Source: Pseudomonas tructae (GTDB taxonomy: Bacteria; Pseudomonadota; Gammaproteobacteria; Pseudomonadales; Pseudomonadaceae). Taken from it: a DNA stretch of 64,000 bases. Each line of letters opens with the position of its first letter. Positions within the stretch are counted from its first letter, which is position 1. A program made the position numbers and the translations under genes. Below are positions 43,068 through 54,224 of the stretch, in pieces. The notes beneath the pieces were generated by a model. That model saw nothing but the letters and a program-made list of their open reading frames with translations, ran no database searches and was not told where the DNA came from. Where the stretch lies: contig NZ_CP035952.1 in the NCBI RefSeq assembly GCF_004214895.1, positions 4,412,501 to 4,476,500 of the forward strand, written 5' to 3'.

Positions 43068-44744
43068 TTAGTTCTGTTTGGCCATTGCCTGACGCAGCAG
43101 CGCAGCCATGGTGGTGTCAGCAGCTTCCGGAGCAGTTTCTTTCAGGCTCTGGATAGCTTCTTTCTCGTCAGCGTCGTCTTTCGACTTGATCGACAGCTGG
43201 ATGACGCGCGATTTGCGGTCAACGCTGATGATCTTCGCTTCGATCTCTTCGCCTTCCTTCAGGACGTTACGTGCGTCTTCAACGCGGTCACGGCTGATTT
43301 CGGAAGCTTTCAGAGTGGCTTCGATGTCGTCGGCCAGGGTGATGATGGCGCCTTTGGCGTCAACTTCTTTTACAACACCCTTGACGATTGCACCCTTGTC
43401 GTTCGAAGCAACGTACTCGGAGAACGGATCGCTTTCCAGTTGCTTGATACCCAGGGAGATACGCTCGCGCTCTGGGTCAACCGACAGGATGACGGTGTCC
43501 AGCTCGTCGCCCTTCTTGAAGCGACGTACGGCTTCTTCGCCGACTTCGTTCCAGGAGATGTCCGACAGGTGAACCAGGCCGTCGATGCCACCGTCCAGAC
43601 CAATGAAGATACCGAAATCGGTGATCGACTTGATGGTGCCGGAGATCTTGTCGCCCTTGTTGAACTGGCCAGAGAAGTCTTCCCATGGGTTGGACTTGCA
43701 CTGCTTGATGCCCAGGGAGATACGACGACGCTCTTCGTCGATGTCCAGAACCATGACTTCCACTTCGTCGCCGACTTGTACGACTTTCGAAGGATGGATG
43801 TTCTTGTTGGTCCAGTCCATTTCGGAAACGTGTACCAGGCCTTCCACGCCTTCTTCCAGCTCTGCGAAGCAGCCGTAGTCGGTCAGGTTGGTAACACGCG
43901 CCATGACGCGAGTGCTTTCTGGGTAACGAGCCTTGATAGCAACCCATGGGTCTTCACCCAGTTGCTTCAGACCCAGGGATACACGGTTACGCTCGCGATC
44001 GTACTTCAGAACCTTGACATCGATCTCGTCGCCAACGTTGACGATTTCCGATGGGTGCTTGATACGCTTCCAAGCCATGTCGGTGATGTGCAGCAGGCCA
44101 TCAACGCCGCCCAGGTCAACGAATGCGCCGTAGTCGGTGAGGTTCTTGACGATACCTTTGACTTGCTGGCCTTCCTGCAGGGATTCGAGCAGAGCTTCGC
44201 GCTCGGCGCTGTTCTCGGCTTCCAGGACGCTGCGACGGGAAACGACAACGTTGTTGCGCTTCTGGTCCAGTTTGATGACCTTGAATTCCAGCTCTTTGCC
44301 TTCCAGGTGGGTGGTGTCGCGCACTGGGCGGACATCAACCAGGGAACCAGGCAGGAACGCACGGATGCCGTTAACGTCGACAGTGAAGCCGCCCTTAACC
44401 TTACCGTTGATAACGCCCTTGACCACTTCTTCGGCGGCGAAAGCTGCTTCCAGAACAATCCAGCACTCGGCGCGCTTGGCTTTTTCACGGGACAGTTTGG
44501 TTTCGCCAAAGCCGTCTTCGACCGCGTCCAGCGCAACGTGAACTTCGTCACCGACCTTGATGGTCAGTTCACCAGCTTCGTTGTAGAACTGCTCGAGCGG
44601 GATGACACCCTCGGACTTCAGGCCAGCGTGTACGGTAACCCAGTCGCCGTCGATGTCGACAACGATACCGGTGATGATCGCACCCGGCTGAAGATTGAGG
44701 GTTTTCAGGCTTTCTTCAAAGAGTTCTGCAAAGCTTTCGCTCAT
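43068..44744 (-). CDS. rpsA: 30S ribosomal protein S1
   Basis: This 558-residue protein has six S1 (OB-fold) repeats. Four C-terminal copies show the clear [16 protein letters not shown] and RRISLGIKQ / RISLGIKQ signatures. S1 holds mRNA on the 30S subunit and helps unfold structured leaders. The N-terminal [12 protein letters not shown] segment binds protein S2. AGGAATTAAA precedes the ATG. The 125-base gap from cmk probably contains its own promoter and the leader used for autoregulation in enterics. A strong terminator follows. Confidence 0.98.
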   Translation of the reverse strand: MSESFAELFEESLKTLNLQPGAIITGIVVDIDGDWVTVHAGLKSEGVIPLEQFYNEAGELTIKVGDEVHVALDAVEDGFGETKLSREKAKRAECWIVLEAAFAAEEVVKGVINGKVKGGFTVDVNGIRAFLPGSLVDVRPVRDTTHLEGKELEFKVIKLDQKRNNVVVSRRSVLEAENSAEREALLESLQEGQQVKGIVKNLTDYGAFVDLGGVDGLLHITDMAWKRIKHPSEIVNVGDEIDVKVLKYDRERNRVSLGLKQLGEDPWVAIKARYPESTRVMARVTNLTDYGCFAELEEGVEGLVHVSEMDWTNKNIHPSKVVQVGDEVEVMVLDIDEERRRISLGIKQCKSNPWEDFSGQFNKGDKISGTIKSITDFGIFIGLDGGIDGLVHLSDISWNEVGEEAVRRFKKGDELDTVILSVDPERERISLGIKQLESDPFSEYVASNDKGAIVKGVVKEVDAKGAIITLADDIEATLKASEISRDRVEDARNVLKEGEEIEAKIISVDRKSRVIQLSIKSKDDADEKEAIQSLKETAPEAADTTMAALLRQAMAKQN

Positions 44745-44869
44745 TTTAATTCCTGTAGATTAGGGCGGTAGAAACGCCCATCAGCCACATTCCAGACAAT
44801 GTGGGTTTCGTTCATATAAAGGAAAGCCGACAGGACGTTGACTGGTGCCCCTGCCTGCTTCCCTGGTCA

Positions 44870-45556
44870 TCAGGCGATATCGCGCAGGGCAATCTCGCTC
44901 TTGATGCGTTGCAACACCTGCTCGATGGACAACTCCGTGGAATCCAGCTGGATCGCATCGGCCGCCGGCTTGAGCGGGGCCACTGCGCGCTGGGTGTCAC
45001 GCTCATCACGCGCACGGATCTCATCTAGCAGACTCGACAGACTAACATCTTCGCCCTTGCCCTTCAACTGCAAGTAACGACGGCGGGCCCGCTCCTCGGC
45101 ACTCGCGGTCAGAAATACCTTCAGCGGTGCGTCCGGGAACACCACGGTGCCCATGTCGCGACCATCGGCAATCAGCCCCGGCGCCTCCTGGAACGCCCGC
45201 TGGCGCTGCAGCAAGGCATCGCGCACCGCCGGCAGCGAAGCCACCAGGGAGGCACCAGCACCTACTGTTTCGGTGCGGATGACATTGCTGACATCCTCGC
45301 CTTCAAGAATGATCTGCTGCAACTTGCCCGGCTCGGCGGCAATAAACTGCACGTCCAGATGCGCAGCCAGCCTTACCAGCAGCTCTTCATTGGTCATGTC
45401 GACGCCGTGATTGCTCGCCGCAAACGCCAGCAGGCGATACAGCGCACCGGAGTCCAGCAGCTTCCAGCCCAACTCGCGGGCGAGCAGGCCCGCCACGGTA
45501 CCCTTGCCCGAACCACTAGGACCGTCGATGGTGATGACCGGTGCATTCACGCTCAC
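44870..45556 (-). CDS. cmk: Cytidylate kinase
   Basis: This 228-residue cytosolic kinase phosphorylates CMP and dCMP. It has the P-loop [11 protein letters not shown] at residues 10-20, the base-site [26 protein letters not shown] and the lid [13 protein letters not shown]. The GTG start overlaps the tyrA/aroA stop as GTGA, so translation is coupled. The order aroA-cmk-rpsA-ihfB is conserved across gammaproteobacteria. Confidence 0.97.
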   Translation of the reverse strand: MSVNAPVITIDGPSGSGKGTVAGLLARELGWKLLDSGALYRLLAFAASNHGVDMTNEELLVRLAAHLDVQFIAAEPGKLQQIILEGEDVSNVIRTETVGAGASLVASLPAVRDALLQRQRAFQEAPGLIADGRDMGTVVFPDAPLKVFLTASAEERARRRYLQLKGKGEDVSLSSLLDEIRARDERDTQRAVAPLKPAADAIQLDSTELSIEQVLQRIKSEIALRDIA

Positions 45557-47793
45557 GACTTGCCCTCTTCAGCAACACGGATGCCAACTTCGGCGCACAG
45601 CGCCAGGAAGTTCGGGAAAGAAGTCGCGACGTTGGCACAGTCATGGATGCGGATCGGCGCGGTAGCACGCAGCGAGGCAACGCTGAAGGCCATGGAAATG
45701 CGATGGTCGCCATGACCATGCACTTCACCGCCGCCAATCACACCACCGTCGATGATGATGCCGTCCGGAGTCGGCTCGCACTTCACGCCCAGAGCCAGCA
45801 GGCCATCGGCCATGACCTGGATGCGGTCCGACTCCTTGACCCGCAGCTCTTCGGCGCCACGCAGCACGGTACGACCTTCGGCACAGGCTGCAGCGACGAA
45901 CAGCACCGGGAACTCGTCGATGGCCAATGGCACCAGGTGCTCGGGGATCTCGATACCCTTGAGTTTAGCCCCTCGCACGCGCAGATCGGCCACCGGCTCA
46001 CCGCCGACTTCACGCTGGTTTTCCAGGGTGATGTTGCCGCCCATCAGATTGAGGATATCAATCACACCGGTACGGGTCGGGTTGATGCCTACGTGCTCGA
46101 GCAGCAGTTCGGAACCTTCGGCGATCGATGCTGCCACCAGGAAGAAAGCCGCCGAGGAAATGTCTGCCGGCACCTCAATATGGGTGGCCGAAAGCTTGCC
46201 GCCGGATTCCAGGGAAGCGGTAGGACCTTCGACATTCACGCTGTAGCCAAAACCGCGGAGCATGCGCTCGGTATGGTCGCGGGTCGGCGCAGGCTCGGTA
46301 ACGGTGGTCTTGCCCTGGGCATACAGGCCAGCCAGCAGCAGGCAGGATTTGACCTGGGCACTGGCCATCGGCAGCGTGTAGGTCAGGGCCTTGAGCGTGT
46401 GGCCTCCGCGAATGGTCATCGGTGGACGACCTTCAGCGGCGGTCTCGATCACCGCACCCATTTCCCGCAGCGGGTTGGCGACACGGTTCATCGGCCGCTT
46501 GGACAGCGAGGCATCACCGGTCAGTACGGTGTCGAACGACTGAGCGGCCAGCAGGCCGGACAGCAGGCGCATCGAGGTGCCGGAGTTGCCCAGGTAGATC
46601 GGGCCCGGTGGCGGCTTCAGGCCATTGAGGCCAACGCCATGAATGGTCACTCGGCCATGATGCGGGCCTTCAATGACCACACCCATGTCACGGAAGGCCT
46701 GCAAGGTCGCCAGGGCGTCTTCGCCCTCGAGAAAACCTTCCACTTCAGTGGTGCCTTCGGCCAGGGAGCCAAGCATGATCGAGCGATGGGAAATCGATTT
46801 GTCACCTGGTACGCGAATACGGCCGGACACGCGGCCACCAGGGTTTGCCAGGAAAATCAGGTCGTTGGAATTCATAGCGTCCACATAGGCCCGGCGGGCC
46901 AGGATTTTACTGAAGTGTTCGCGGGCAACCCGGGCGCGCGTGAAGACGCCCAGCAATTGATGCCCATCCCCTGCATCGACCGCGTCGCGCAAGGCGTCGA
47001 GGTCGCTGCGAAATGTATCCAGTGTGCGCAGGACAGCTTCGCGATTGGCGAGAAAGATGTCGTGCCACATGACCGGGTCGCTTCCGGCGATTCTCGTGAA
47101 ATCGCGGAAACCTCCGGCAGCGTAACGGAAGATATCGAGGTTTTCATTACGCTTGGCCAGGGAATCGACCAGGCCGAAGGCCAGCAGGTGTGGCAGATGA
47201 CTGGTAGCAGCCAGCACTTCGTCGTGACGCTCGACCTGCATATGCTCGACATCAGCCTCCAGCGCACGCCAGAGCTGGTCAACCAGTGCCAGCGCGGTCG
47301 GATCGGTTTCTGCCAGCGGCGTGAGAATGACCTTGTGACGACGGAACAGTGAGGCATTGGATGCCTCCACCCCGCTCTGCTCGGAGCCCGCAATCGGATG
47401 CCCGGGGACGAAACGCGGCAGATGCGCGGCCAGGGCCTGGCGCGCAGCGCGCACGACATTGCCCTTGGCGCTGCCCACGTCGGTCAACACCGCCTGCCCC
47501 AGATCAAGCCCGGCCAGGCGCGCGAGCAGCTTCTCCATGGCCAGGATCGGCACCGCAAGCTGAATGACATCAGCGCCGACGCACGCAGCGGCAAGGTCTT
47601 CTTCACAGCGGTCGACCACGCCCAACTCCACCGCCAGCTTGCGCGACTGCGGATCCAGATCGACACCGACCACTTCGCGACACAGGCCGCTTTCACGTAG
47701 CCCCTTGGCGAAGGAACCGCCGATCAGGCCCAATCCGACCACCACCAGCCGGCCGATGATCGGCTCAGGCTTGTTTACCACGACTTCAACCAC
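45553..47793 (-). CDS. tyrA/aroA: Fused prephenate dehydrogenase / EPSP synthase
   Basis: This 746-residue fusion has an N-terminal TyrA domain (about residues 1-300). The NAD site is [16 protein letters not shown] and [10 protein letters not shown] is in the active site. A C-terminal AroA domain (about 310-746) has [25 protein letters not shown], and [17 protein letters not shown] in the substrate site. The fusion links tyrosine synthesis with the sixth shikimate step and is typical of Pseudomonas. The start at GTG 47793 has only a weak site. It lies 44 bases after pheA; hisC, which separates them in P. aeruginosa, is absent. Confidence 0.96.
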   Translation of the reverse strand: MVEVVVNKPEPIIGRLVVVGLGLIGGSFAKGLRESGLCREVVGVDLDPQSRKLAVELGVVDRCEEDLAAACVGADVIQLAVPILAMEKLLARLAGLDLGQAVLTDVGSAKGNVVRAARQALAAHLPRFVPGHPIAGSEQSGVEASNASLFRRHKVILTPLAETDPTALALVDQLWRALEADVEHMQVERHDEVLAATSHLPHLLAFGLVDSLAKRNENLDIFRYAAGGFRDFTRIAGSDPVMWHDIFLANREAVLRTLDTFRSDLDALRDAVDAGDGHQLLGVFTRARVAREHFSKILARRAYVDAMNSNDLIFLANPGGRVSGRIRVPGDKSISHRSIMLGSLAEGTTEVEGFLEGEDALATLQAFRDMGVVIEGPHHGRVTIHGVGLNGLKPPPGPIYLGNSGTSMRLLSGLLAAQSFDTVLTGDASLSKRPMNRVANPLREMGAVIETAAEGRPPMTIRGGHTLKALTYTLPMASAQVKSCLLLAGLYAQGKTTVTEPAPTRDHTERMLRGFGYSVNVEGPTASLESGGKLSATHIEVPADISSAAFFLVAASIAEGSELLLEHVGINPTRTGVIDILNLMGGNITLENQREVGGEPVADLRVRGAKLKGIEIPEHLVPLAIDEFPVLFVAAACAEGRTVLRGAEELRVKESDRIQVMADGLLALGVKCEPTPDGIIIDGGVIGGGEVHGHGDHRISMAFSVASLRATAPIRIHDCANVATSFPNFLALCAEVGIRVAEEGKS

Positions 47794-47837
47794 GGAGCTG
47801 GACCCTGTTCAAAACTGCATGTACGCCACTCATAACC

Positions 47838-48935
47838 TCAGAGTACCGCCTTGGGGTAGGAACCCAGCACCTTCAGGGCCACGGCTTCCTGACTGATCTG
47901 CTCCAGCACGGCCTTGATCAGCGGATCACGGTGGTGGCCGACGAAATCGATGAAGAACACGTAGGTCCATTTACCACTGCGCGACGGACGGGTCTCGATA
48001 CGGGTCAGGTCGATACCGTTTTCGTGGAACGGCACCAGCAACTCGTGCAAGGCGCCCGGCTTGTTGCTCATGGAGACAATGATCGAGGTCTTGTCGTCGC
48101 CGGTCGGCGGCACTTCCTGGTTGCCGATCATCAGAAAACGCGTGGAGTTGTCCGGACGGTCTTCGATCTTCTCGGCCAGACGGGTCAAGCCGTACAGACC
48201 TGCCGCCATGTCGCCGGCGATGGCCGCCGAGTTCCACTCACCCTTGACCCGCTTGGCTGCCTCGGCATTGCTCGACACCGCTACGCGCTCGACATTCGGG
48301 TAATGGGCATCCAGCCACTTGCGGCACTGGGCCAGCGACTGGGCGTGGGAGTAGATCCGGCTGATGCTGTCGGTCTTGGTGTTCTCGCCCACCAGCAGAT
48401 GGTGGTGAATACGCAGCTCGACTTCGCCACAGATCACCATGTCGTGCTCAAGGAAGCTGTCAAGGGTGTGGTTGACCGCACCTTCGGTGGAGTTCTCCAC
48501 GGGCACCACGCCAAAGTTGACGGCGCCGGCCGCCACTTCACGGAACACTTCGTCGATCGCCGCCATCGGCTTGCTGATCACCGCATGACCAAAGTGTTTC
48601 ATGGCTGCAGCCTGGGTAAAGGTACCCTCAGGACCGAGGTAGGCAATCTTCAGCGGCTGCTCCAGGGCCAGGCACGATGACATGATTTCGCGGAACAGCC
48701 GCGCCATCTCTTCGTTGCCCAGCGGCCCCTGATTACGCTGCATGACGCGCTTGAGCACCTGCGCCTCGCGCTCGGGGCGGTAGAACACCGGCGCCTCGCC
48801 TTCGGCCAGGGTCGCGGTCTTGACCCGCGCCACTTCCTGCGCGCAACGGGCACGGTCACTGATCAGCTCGAGAATCTTCTCGTCGAGACTGTCAATGCGT
48901 ACCCGCAGCGCCTTGAGTTCCTGTTCCGACATCAT
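47838..48935 (-). CDS. pheA: Chorismate mutase / prephenate dehydratase (P-protein)
   Basis: This 365-residue protein has an AroQ chorismate mutase domain (residues 1-90; LRVRIDSLDEKILELI). A prephenate dehydratase domain (about 95-275; AYLGPEGTFTQAAAM, VPVENSTEGAV, STRFLMIG) and a C-terminal ACT domain (GALHELLVPF, IETRPS) follow, through which Phe inhibits. It makes phenylpyruvate in two steps. Tandem ATGs overlap the serC stop; GGAG is five bases before the first. The order serC-pheA is conserved. Confidence 0.97.
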   Translation of the reverse strand: MMSEQELKALRVRIDSLDEKILELISDRARCAQEVARVKTATLAEGEAPVFYRPEREAQVLKRVMQRNQGPLGNEEMARLFREIMSSCLALEQPLKIAYLGPEGTFTQAAAMKHFGHAVISKPMAAIDEVFREVAAGAVNFGVVPVENSTEGAVNHTLDSFLEHDMVICGEVELRIHHHLLVGENTKTDSISRIYSHAQSLAQCRKWLDAHYPNVERVAVSSNAEAAKRVKGEWNSAAIAGDMAAGLYGLTRLAEKIEDRPDNSTRFLMIGNQEVPPTGDDKTSIIVSMSNKPGALHELLVPFHENGIDLTRIETRPSRSGKWTYVFFIDFVGHHRDPLIKAVLEQISQEAVALKVLGSYPKAVL

Positions 48936-50017
48936 CCGTGCTCCTTCTCGAATTCAGCCATGTAGTCAACCAGCGCTTCAACGGCATCCAGGCCAAGCGC
49001 GTTATAGATCGAGGCACGCATGCCGCCAACCGAACGGTGCCCCTTGAGATTCAGCAAACCACGGGCGTCGGCACCGGCGAGGAAGGCCTTGTCCAGGCGT
49101 TCGTCGGCCAGGCGGAACGGTACGTTCATCCACGAACGGGCGTTGACGTTGATCGGGTTGGTGTAGAACGCGCTGCTGTCGATGAAACCATACAGCCGGT
49201 CTTTCTTGGCCCGATTGCGCTGCTCCATGGCCTCGACGCCACCCTGCTCCTTGAGCCACTCGAACACCAGCCCGGACAGGTACCAGGAGTAGGTCGCCGG
49301 GGTGTTGTACATCGAGCCGTTGTCGGCTGCGACCTTGTAGTCGAGCATGGTCGGGCAGCTGCTGCGGGCACGGCCAAGCAGGTCTTCACGGACGATCACC
49401 ACCACCAGGCCGCTCGGGCCGATGTTTTTCTGGGCGCCGGCATAGATCAGGCCGAAATCGGAAACATTGATCGGGCGCGAAAGAATGTCCGAGGACATGT
49501 CGACCACCAGCGGCACGTCACCGGTCTGCGGCACCCAGTCGAACTCCAGACCACCAATGGTCTCGTTCGAGGCGTAGTGCACATAGGCGGCGTTGCTGCT
49601 CAGGTTCCATTCGTTCTGGCCAGGGATGGCCAGGTAGTCGTATGCCTTGGCGCTGGCCGCAACGTTGATATTGCCGTAGCGACGGGCTTCCTCGATGGCT
49701 TTTTTCGACCAGATACCGGTTTCGATATAGTCGGCGGTGCCGTTTTCAGGCAGCAGGTTGAGCGGGATTTCGGCGAACTGCTGGCTCGCACCGCCCTGCA
49801 GGAACAGCACCTTGTAATTGGCAGGAATGGACATCAGGTCGCGCAGGTCCTGCTCGGCCTTTTCGGCGATGGCCACGTAGTCATCGCTTCGGTGACTCAT
49901 CTCCATCACCGACAGGCCTTTGTCACGCCAGTTCAGCATTTCAGCCTGGGCGCGCTGCAGTACAGCGTCAGGGAGCGCAGCAGGGCCTGCGCAGAAGTTA
50001 AAGGCTCGTTTGCTCAC
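48932..50017 (-). CDS. serC: Phosphoserine aminotransferase
   Basis: This 361-residue PLP enzyme forms phosphoserine for serine, and acts in the pyridoxal pathway. Signature blocks are RAFNFCAGPAALP, FLQGGASQQFA, the PLP-lysine block IYAGAQKNIGPSG near residue 196, and HRSVGGMRASIYNA at the C-terminus. The family length points to the GTG at 50017, with GAGAG five to six bases upstream; an out-of-frame ATG overlaps it. It lies between gyrA and pheA and overlaps pheA by four bases. Confidence 0.97.
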   Translation of the reverse strand: MSKRAFNFCAGPAALPDAVLQRAQAEMLNWRDKGLSVMEMSHRSDDYVAIAEKAEQDLRDLMSIPANYKVLFLQGGASQQFAEIPLNLLPENGTADYIETGIWSKKAIEEARRYGNINVAASAKAYDYLAIPGQNEWNLSSNAAYVHYASNETIGGLEFDWVPQTGDVPLVVDMSSDILSRPINVSDFGLIYAGAQKNIGPSGLVVVIVREDLLGRARSSCPTMLDYKVAADNGSMYNTPATYSWYLSGLVFEWLKEQGGVEAMEQRNRAKKDRLYGFIDSSAFYTNPINVNARSWMNVPFRLADERLDKAFLAGADARGLLNLKGHRSVGGMRASIYNALGLDAVEALVDYMAEFEKEHG

Positions 50018-50118
50018 ATCCACTCTCGCTCTGCTCTCGATGTCCGCAGGAGCCGACCGTGGCAGCGAGCTGTGCTCCACTGCCGCGGCCTTCCCCCATC
50101 AGGGTTGCGCTACTAATT

Positions 50119-52761
50119 TTATTCCGGCTGAGCCTCTTCGTCGGCTGCGGCGTCGGCCTGTGGTGCAGCATCTGCATCCACGTCAGCGCCATCCACCTCG
50201 GCGTCGAAGTCCTCGTCGCCTTCCTCTTCGGACGGCTCCTGGACCCGTTCCAGCCCTACCAGGGTCTCGTCGCTGGCCAGCTTGATGAGGGTCACGCCCT
50301 GGGTGTTACGGCCCAGGCTGGACACTTCACCGACGCGGGTACGAACCAGGGTGCCCTGGTCGGAAATCAGCATGATTTCCTCACCATCCTGCACCTGCAC
50401 GGCACCGACCAGACGGCCATTGCGATCGTTGCTGACCATGGCGATAACGCCCTGACCACCACGCTTGTACTCCGGGAACTCGGCGATTTCAGTACGCTTG
50501 CCATAGCCACGCTCGGAAGCGGTGAGGATCTGGCTGCCTTCTTCGGGGATGATCATGGAGATCAGCTTCTGCCCTTCGGCCAGGCGCATGCCGCGCACAC
50601 CGCGGGCGGTACGGCCCATGGCGCGAACGTCGGACTCCTTGAAGCGGGTAACCTTGCCAGCATCAGAGAACAGCATGACCTCACGCTCGCCATCGGTGAT
50701 GGCTGCGGAGATCAGCACGTCGCCTTCGTCCAGCTCCAGGGCGATCAGGCCGACACTGCGCTGACGGCTGAAGGACTCCAGCGGGGTCTTCTTCACGGTA
50801 CCGTTGGCGGTAGCCATGAAGATGAAGTGACCTTCGGTGTACTCCTCGACCGGCAACATGGTCGAAATGTACTCACCCTCGTCCAGCGGCAGCAGGTTGA
50901 CCAGCGGTCGACCGCGCGCGGCACGGGAGGCTTCCGGGATTTCATAGGTCTTGAGCCAGTACACCTTGCCCTTGCTGGAGAACAGCAGCAAGGTGGTGTG
51001 GCTGTTGGCAACCAGCAGGTGGGAGATGTAGTCCTCGTCCTTGACGCCAGTAGCCGACTTGCCTTTACCACCGCGACGCTGGGCCTGGTAGGCGGCCAGC
51101 GGCTGGGTCTTGGCGTAGCCGCCATGGGAGATGGTCACAACCCGGTCTTCTTCCGGAATCATGTCACCCAGGGTCAGGTCCAGGCGCGCATCGAGGATCT
51201 CGGTGCGGCGCACGTCGCCGTATTCGGCGCGGATCAGCTCCAGCTCTTCGCGGATCACTTCCATCAGGCGCTCGGCGCTGTTGAGGATGCGAATCAGCTC
51301 GCCGATCTGGTTGAGGATCTCCTGGTACTCGGCCAGCAGCTTCTCGTGCTCAAGGCCGGTCAGGCGGTGCAGGCGCAGGTCCAGAATGGCCTGGGCCTGT
51401 TCCGGCGACAGGAAGTACTTGCCATCACGCAGACCGAATTGCGGATCGAGGTTTTCCGGGCGACAGGAGTCGGCACCGGCGCGCTCAACCATCACCTGCA
51501 CGGCGCTGGATTCCCACGGCGTGCTGATCAGCGCTTCCTTGGCCTCGGACGGCGTCGGCGAGGCCTTGATCAGGGCGATCACCGGATCGATGTTGGACAG
51601 GGCAACCGCCTGGCCTTCAAGGATGTGACCACGCTCGCGCGCCTTGCGCAGTTCGAACACGGTACGACGGGTCACCACTTCGCGGCGATGACGCACGAAC
51701 GCCTCGAGCAGATCCTTGAGGTTCAGGACCCGTGGACGACCGTCGATCAGGGCGACGATGTTGATGCCGAACACGGCCTGCAACTGGGTCTGGGCGTAGA
51801 GATTGTTGAGGATGACCTCAGGCACTTCGCCACGACGCAGCTCGATGACGATACGCATACCGTCCTTGTCGGACTCGTCACGCAGCTCGGTGATGCCTTC
51901 GAGTTTCTTTTCCTTGACCAGCTCGGCGATCTTCTCGATCAAGCGTGCCTTGTTCAGCTGATAAGGCAGCTCGGTGACAACGATCTGCTGGCGACCGCCA
52001 ACCTTGTCGATGTCTTCGACCATCGAGCGGGCGCGCATGTAGATCTTGCCGCGACCGGTACGGTACGCCTCGATGATGCCCTGGCGGCCGTTGATGATCG
52101 CCGCGGTCGGGAAGTCGGGACCGGGGATGAACTGCATCAGCTCATCGACGGTGATGTCGGCATTGTCGATCAGTGCCAGGCAACCGTCGATGACTTCACC
52201 GAGGTTGTGTGGCGGAATGTTGGTCGCCATGCCCACGGCGATACCGCTGGAACCGTTGACCAGCAGATTGGGAATCTTGGTCGGCATGACCGCCGGGATC
52301 TGCTCGGTACCGTCGTAGTTGGGTACCCAGTCGACCGTCTCTTTGTGCAGGTCGGCCAGCAGCTCGTGGGCCAGCTTGGTCATGCGCACTTCGGTGTATC
52401 GCATGGCGGCGGCGTTGTCGCCGTCGACCGAACCAAAGTTACCCTGGCCGTCGACCAGCAGGTAACGCAGCGAGAATGGCTGAGCCATACGTACGATGGT
52501 GTCGTAAACAGCGGTATCACCATGCGGGTGATACTTACCGATCACGTCACCGACCACACGGGCGGATTTCTTGTACGGTTTGTTCCAGTCGTTACCCAGT
52601 TCGCTCATCGCATACAGAACGCGGCGATGCACGGGCTTCAAGCCATCACGCGCATCGGGCAGTGCACGCCCGACAATGACGCTCATCGCGTAGTCGAGGT
52701 AGGACTGTCTCAGTTCGTCTTCGATATTGACCGGGAGGATTTCTTTGGCCAGTTCGCCCAT
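50119..52761 (-). CDS. gyrA: DNA gyrase subunit A
   Basis: This 880-residue type IIA topoisomerase subunit has a catalytic winged-helix domain with Arg121-Tyr122 in [12 protein letters not shown] coiled coil, a C-terminal DNA-wrapping beta-pinwheel with the GyrA-box QRRGGKGK, and an acidic tail ([17 protein letters not shown]) follow. The quinolone-determining region reads GDTAVYDT with Thr83 and Asp87, the sensitive state. With GyrB it introduces negative supercoils. The tail is shorter than in P. aeruginosa GyrA (923 residues). Start 52761 follows the family. Confidence 0.98.
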   Translation of the reverse strand: MGELAKEILPVNIEDELRQSYLDYAMSVIVGRALPDARDGLKPVHRRVLYAMSELGNDWNKPYKKSARVVGDVIGKYHPHGDTAVYDTIVRMAQPFSLRYLLVDGQGNFGSVDGDNAAAMRYTEVRMTKLAHELLADLHKETVDWVPNYDGTEQIPAVMPTKIPNLLVNGSSGIAVGMATNIPPHNLGEVIDGCLALIDNADITVDELMQFIPGPDFPTAAIINGRQGIIEAYRTGRGKIYMRARSMVEDIDKVGGRQQIVVTELPYQLNKARLIEKIAELVKEKKLEGITELRDESDKDGMRIVIELRRGEVPEVILNNLYAQTQLQAVFGINIVALIDGRPRVLNLKDLLEAFVRHRREVVTRRTVFELRKARERGHILEGQAVALSNIDPVIALIKASPTPSEAKEALISTPWESSAVQVMVERAGADSCRPENLDPQFGLRDGKYFLSPEQAQAILDLRLHRLTGLEHEKLLAEYQEILNQIGELIRILNSAERLMEVIREELELIRAEYGDVRRTEILDARLDLTLGDMIPEEDRVVTISHGGYAKTQPLAAYQAQRRGGKGKSATGVKDEDYISHLLVANSHTTLLLFSSKGKVYWLKTYEIPEASRAARGRPLVNLLPLDEGEYISTMLPVEEYTEGHFIFMATANGTVKKTPLESFSRQRSVGLIALELDEGDVLISAAITDGEREVMLFSDAGKVTRFKESDVRAMGRTARGVRGMRLAEGQKLISMIIPEEGSQILTASERGYGKRTEIAEFPEYKRGGQGVIAMVSNDRNGRLVGAVQVQDGEEIMLISDQGTLVRTRVGEVSSLGRNTQGVTLIKLASDETLVGLERVQEPSEEEGDEDFDAEVDGADVDADAAPQADAAADEEAQPE

Positions 52762-53039
52762 GAGAAGCCTGATTCCTTTTTCTGGTGAAACCTCGTCACA
52801 TCCATATGGGACGAACGAAGCTCGCCGCTGCAAAGTGACTCCTTGCAGCGACTTACGACAAATCAACGAGTTATGCCATGGATCTGCGCAGTAAAGGCAG
52901 CCCCTTAAGGCGACCTTGGAAACCGTCGGATGTTACCACAATCGCCCAGAGGGTGGGAGTAGCCTGCGGCACTACTACCCTACTGCTCGTCGATAACGCC
53001 CGTTAGCCGCCACAGCAGGCCGCAGACGGGGGCAAACAC

Positions 53040-54116
53040 TCAATGCAAACGCTTGCGGCACATCAGTTGCGCCATCTTCACCGTATCCGGGCGCTCGACG
53101 ATGCCTTTCTCGGTGATGATCACGTCGATCAAATCCGCCGGGGTTACGTCGAACACCGGGTTGAAGGCCTCCAAAGGCGCATCCGGCGACTGGCCAGCAA
53201 ACGCCAGCAGCTCGCTGGCGCCGCGTTCTTCGAGCAGGATATCCTCGCCGCTCTCCAGATTCATGTCGATGCTCGAGCTCGGTGCCACGACCATGAAGCG
53301 CACACCATGGTGCATGGCATTGACCGCCAGCTGGTAAGTCCCGATCTTGCTCGCCACATCGCCATTGGCAGTGATGCGATCGGCGCCGACGATCACCCAG
53401 GTGATGCCCTTGGTTTTCATCAGGTGGGCTGCAGCGGAGTCGGCGGTGACTGTGGCCGGGATGCCCTCGGCTGCCAATTCCCAGGCACTCAGCCGCGAGC
53501 CCTGCAGCCAGGGGCGGGTTTCATCGACATAGACCCGCTCGATCATGCCTTCCAGATAAGCGGCGCGCACTACCCCCAGGGCGGTCCCGAAGCCGCCGGT
53601 GGCCAAGGCCCCGGCATTGCCATGGGTGAGCACCGCCTGCTCGTTGCCCTGGTGCTTGCGGATCAGGTCGACGCCCAACTGCGCCATGGTCAGATTGGCT
53701 TCACGGTCGCTGTCATGGATGGCCATGGCTTCGGCCTCCATGATGGCCAGCACGTCATCGCCCTCCTTGAGCCGTAACAGGCGCTCGCGCATGCGGTTCA
53801 AGGCCCAGAACAGGTTGGCGCCGGTCGGTCGGGCATGCACCAGCAGCTCGAAATCCTCTTCCAGGGCCATCTCCCAGTCACCCCCTACAGCCAGGCGCTG
53901 GCGAATCGCCAGGGCCAGGCCATAGGCGGCGCTGATACCGATGGCGGGCGCCCCGCGTACCGCCATCGTGCGAATGGCCTCGGCTACTGCAGCGGCATCG
54001 CTACAGGCCAGCCAGACCTGCGTCGACGGCAGTGCGCGCTGGTCAAGCAGATAAAGGGTGCCATCGCGCCAATCAATGGCTTTCACCTTCTCTGCGGCCA
54101 TTAGTCGATCGCGCAT
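53040..54116 (-). CDS. mtnA: Methylthioribose-1-phosphate isomerase
   Basis: This 358-residue enzyme of methionine salvage converts methylthioribose-1-phosphate to methylthioribulose-1-phosphate. Family blocks are [43 protein letters not shown] (part, with catalytic Asp) and [12 protein letters not shown]. At the position of the catalytic Cys, HCNxGALAT in the Bacillus enzyme, this protein has HGNAGALAT; the GGC codon is clear. GGAG lies six bases before the ATG. It is divergent from the deaminase gene (108-base gap), which may supply its substrate route, and is upstream of gyrA. Confidence 0.93.
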   Translation of the reverse strand: MRDRLMAAEKVKAIDWRDGTLYLLDQRALPSTQVWLACSDAAAVAEAIRTMAVRGAPAIGISAAYGLALAIRQRLAVGGDWEMALEEDFELLVHARPTGANLFWALNRMRERLLRLKEGDDVLAIMEAEAMAIHDSDREANLTMAQLGVDLIRKHQGNEQAVLTHGNAGALATGGFGTALGVVRAAYLEGMIERVYVDETRPWLQGSRLSAWELAAEGIPATVTADSAAAHLMKTKGITWVIVGADRITANGDVASKIGTYQLAVNAMHHGVRFMVVAPSSSIDMNLESGEDILLEERGASELLAFAGQSPDAPLEAFNPVFDVTPADLIDVIITEKGIVERPDTVKMAQLMCRKRLH

Positions 54117-54224
54117 GCCTCACTCCATCATTCGGACATCAAAAGCGCACGATTATAGCGAGCCCCAGGCGCGGACGCTCGGGTATACTTCGCCTTCACC
54201 GCCAGTCGCCCAGGGAAACCTGTC

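Noticed and set aside
42957..44771. A 604-codon plus-strand open frame opposite rpsA
   Set aside because: It is a shadow of the repeated S1 domains, showing matching internal periodicity; no start signal.
44764..44771. GGCGGTAG, the ops/JUMPstart core for RfaH
   Set aside because: It is on the plus strand, opposite to rpsA and to the O-antigen genes, and near rpsA rather than the LPS operon, so it is a chance match.
45541..47352. A 603-codon plus-strand open frame opposite tyrA/aroA
   Set aside because: The fused enzyme is certain on the other strand; the frame has no start signal and shadow composition.
50059..52788. A 909-codon plus-strand open frame opposite gyrA
   Set aside because: It mirrors gyrA codons in a GC-rich genome, has His/Gln/Asp-rich low-complexity composition and no ribosome site; gyrA is certain.
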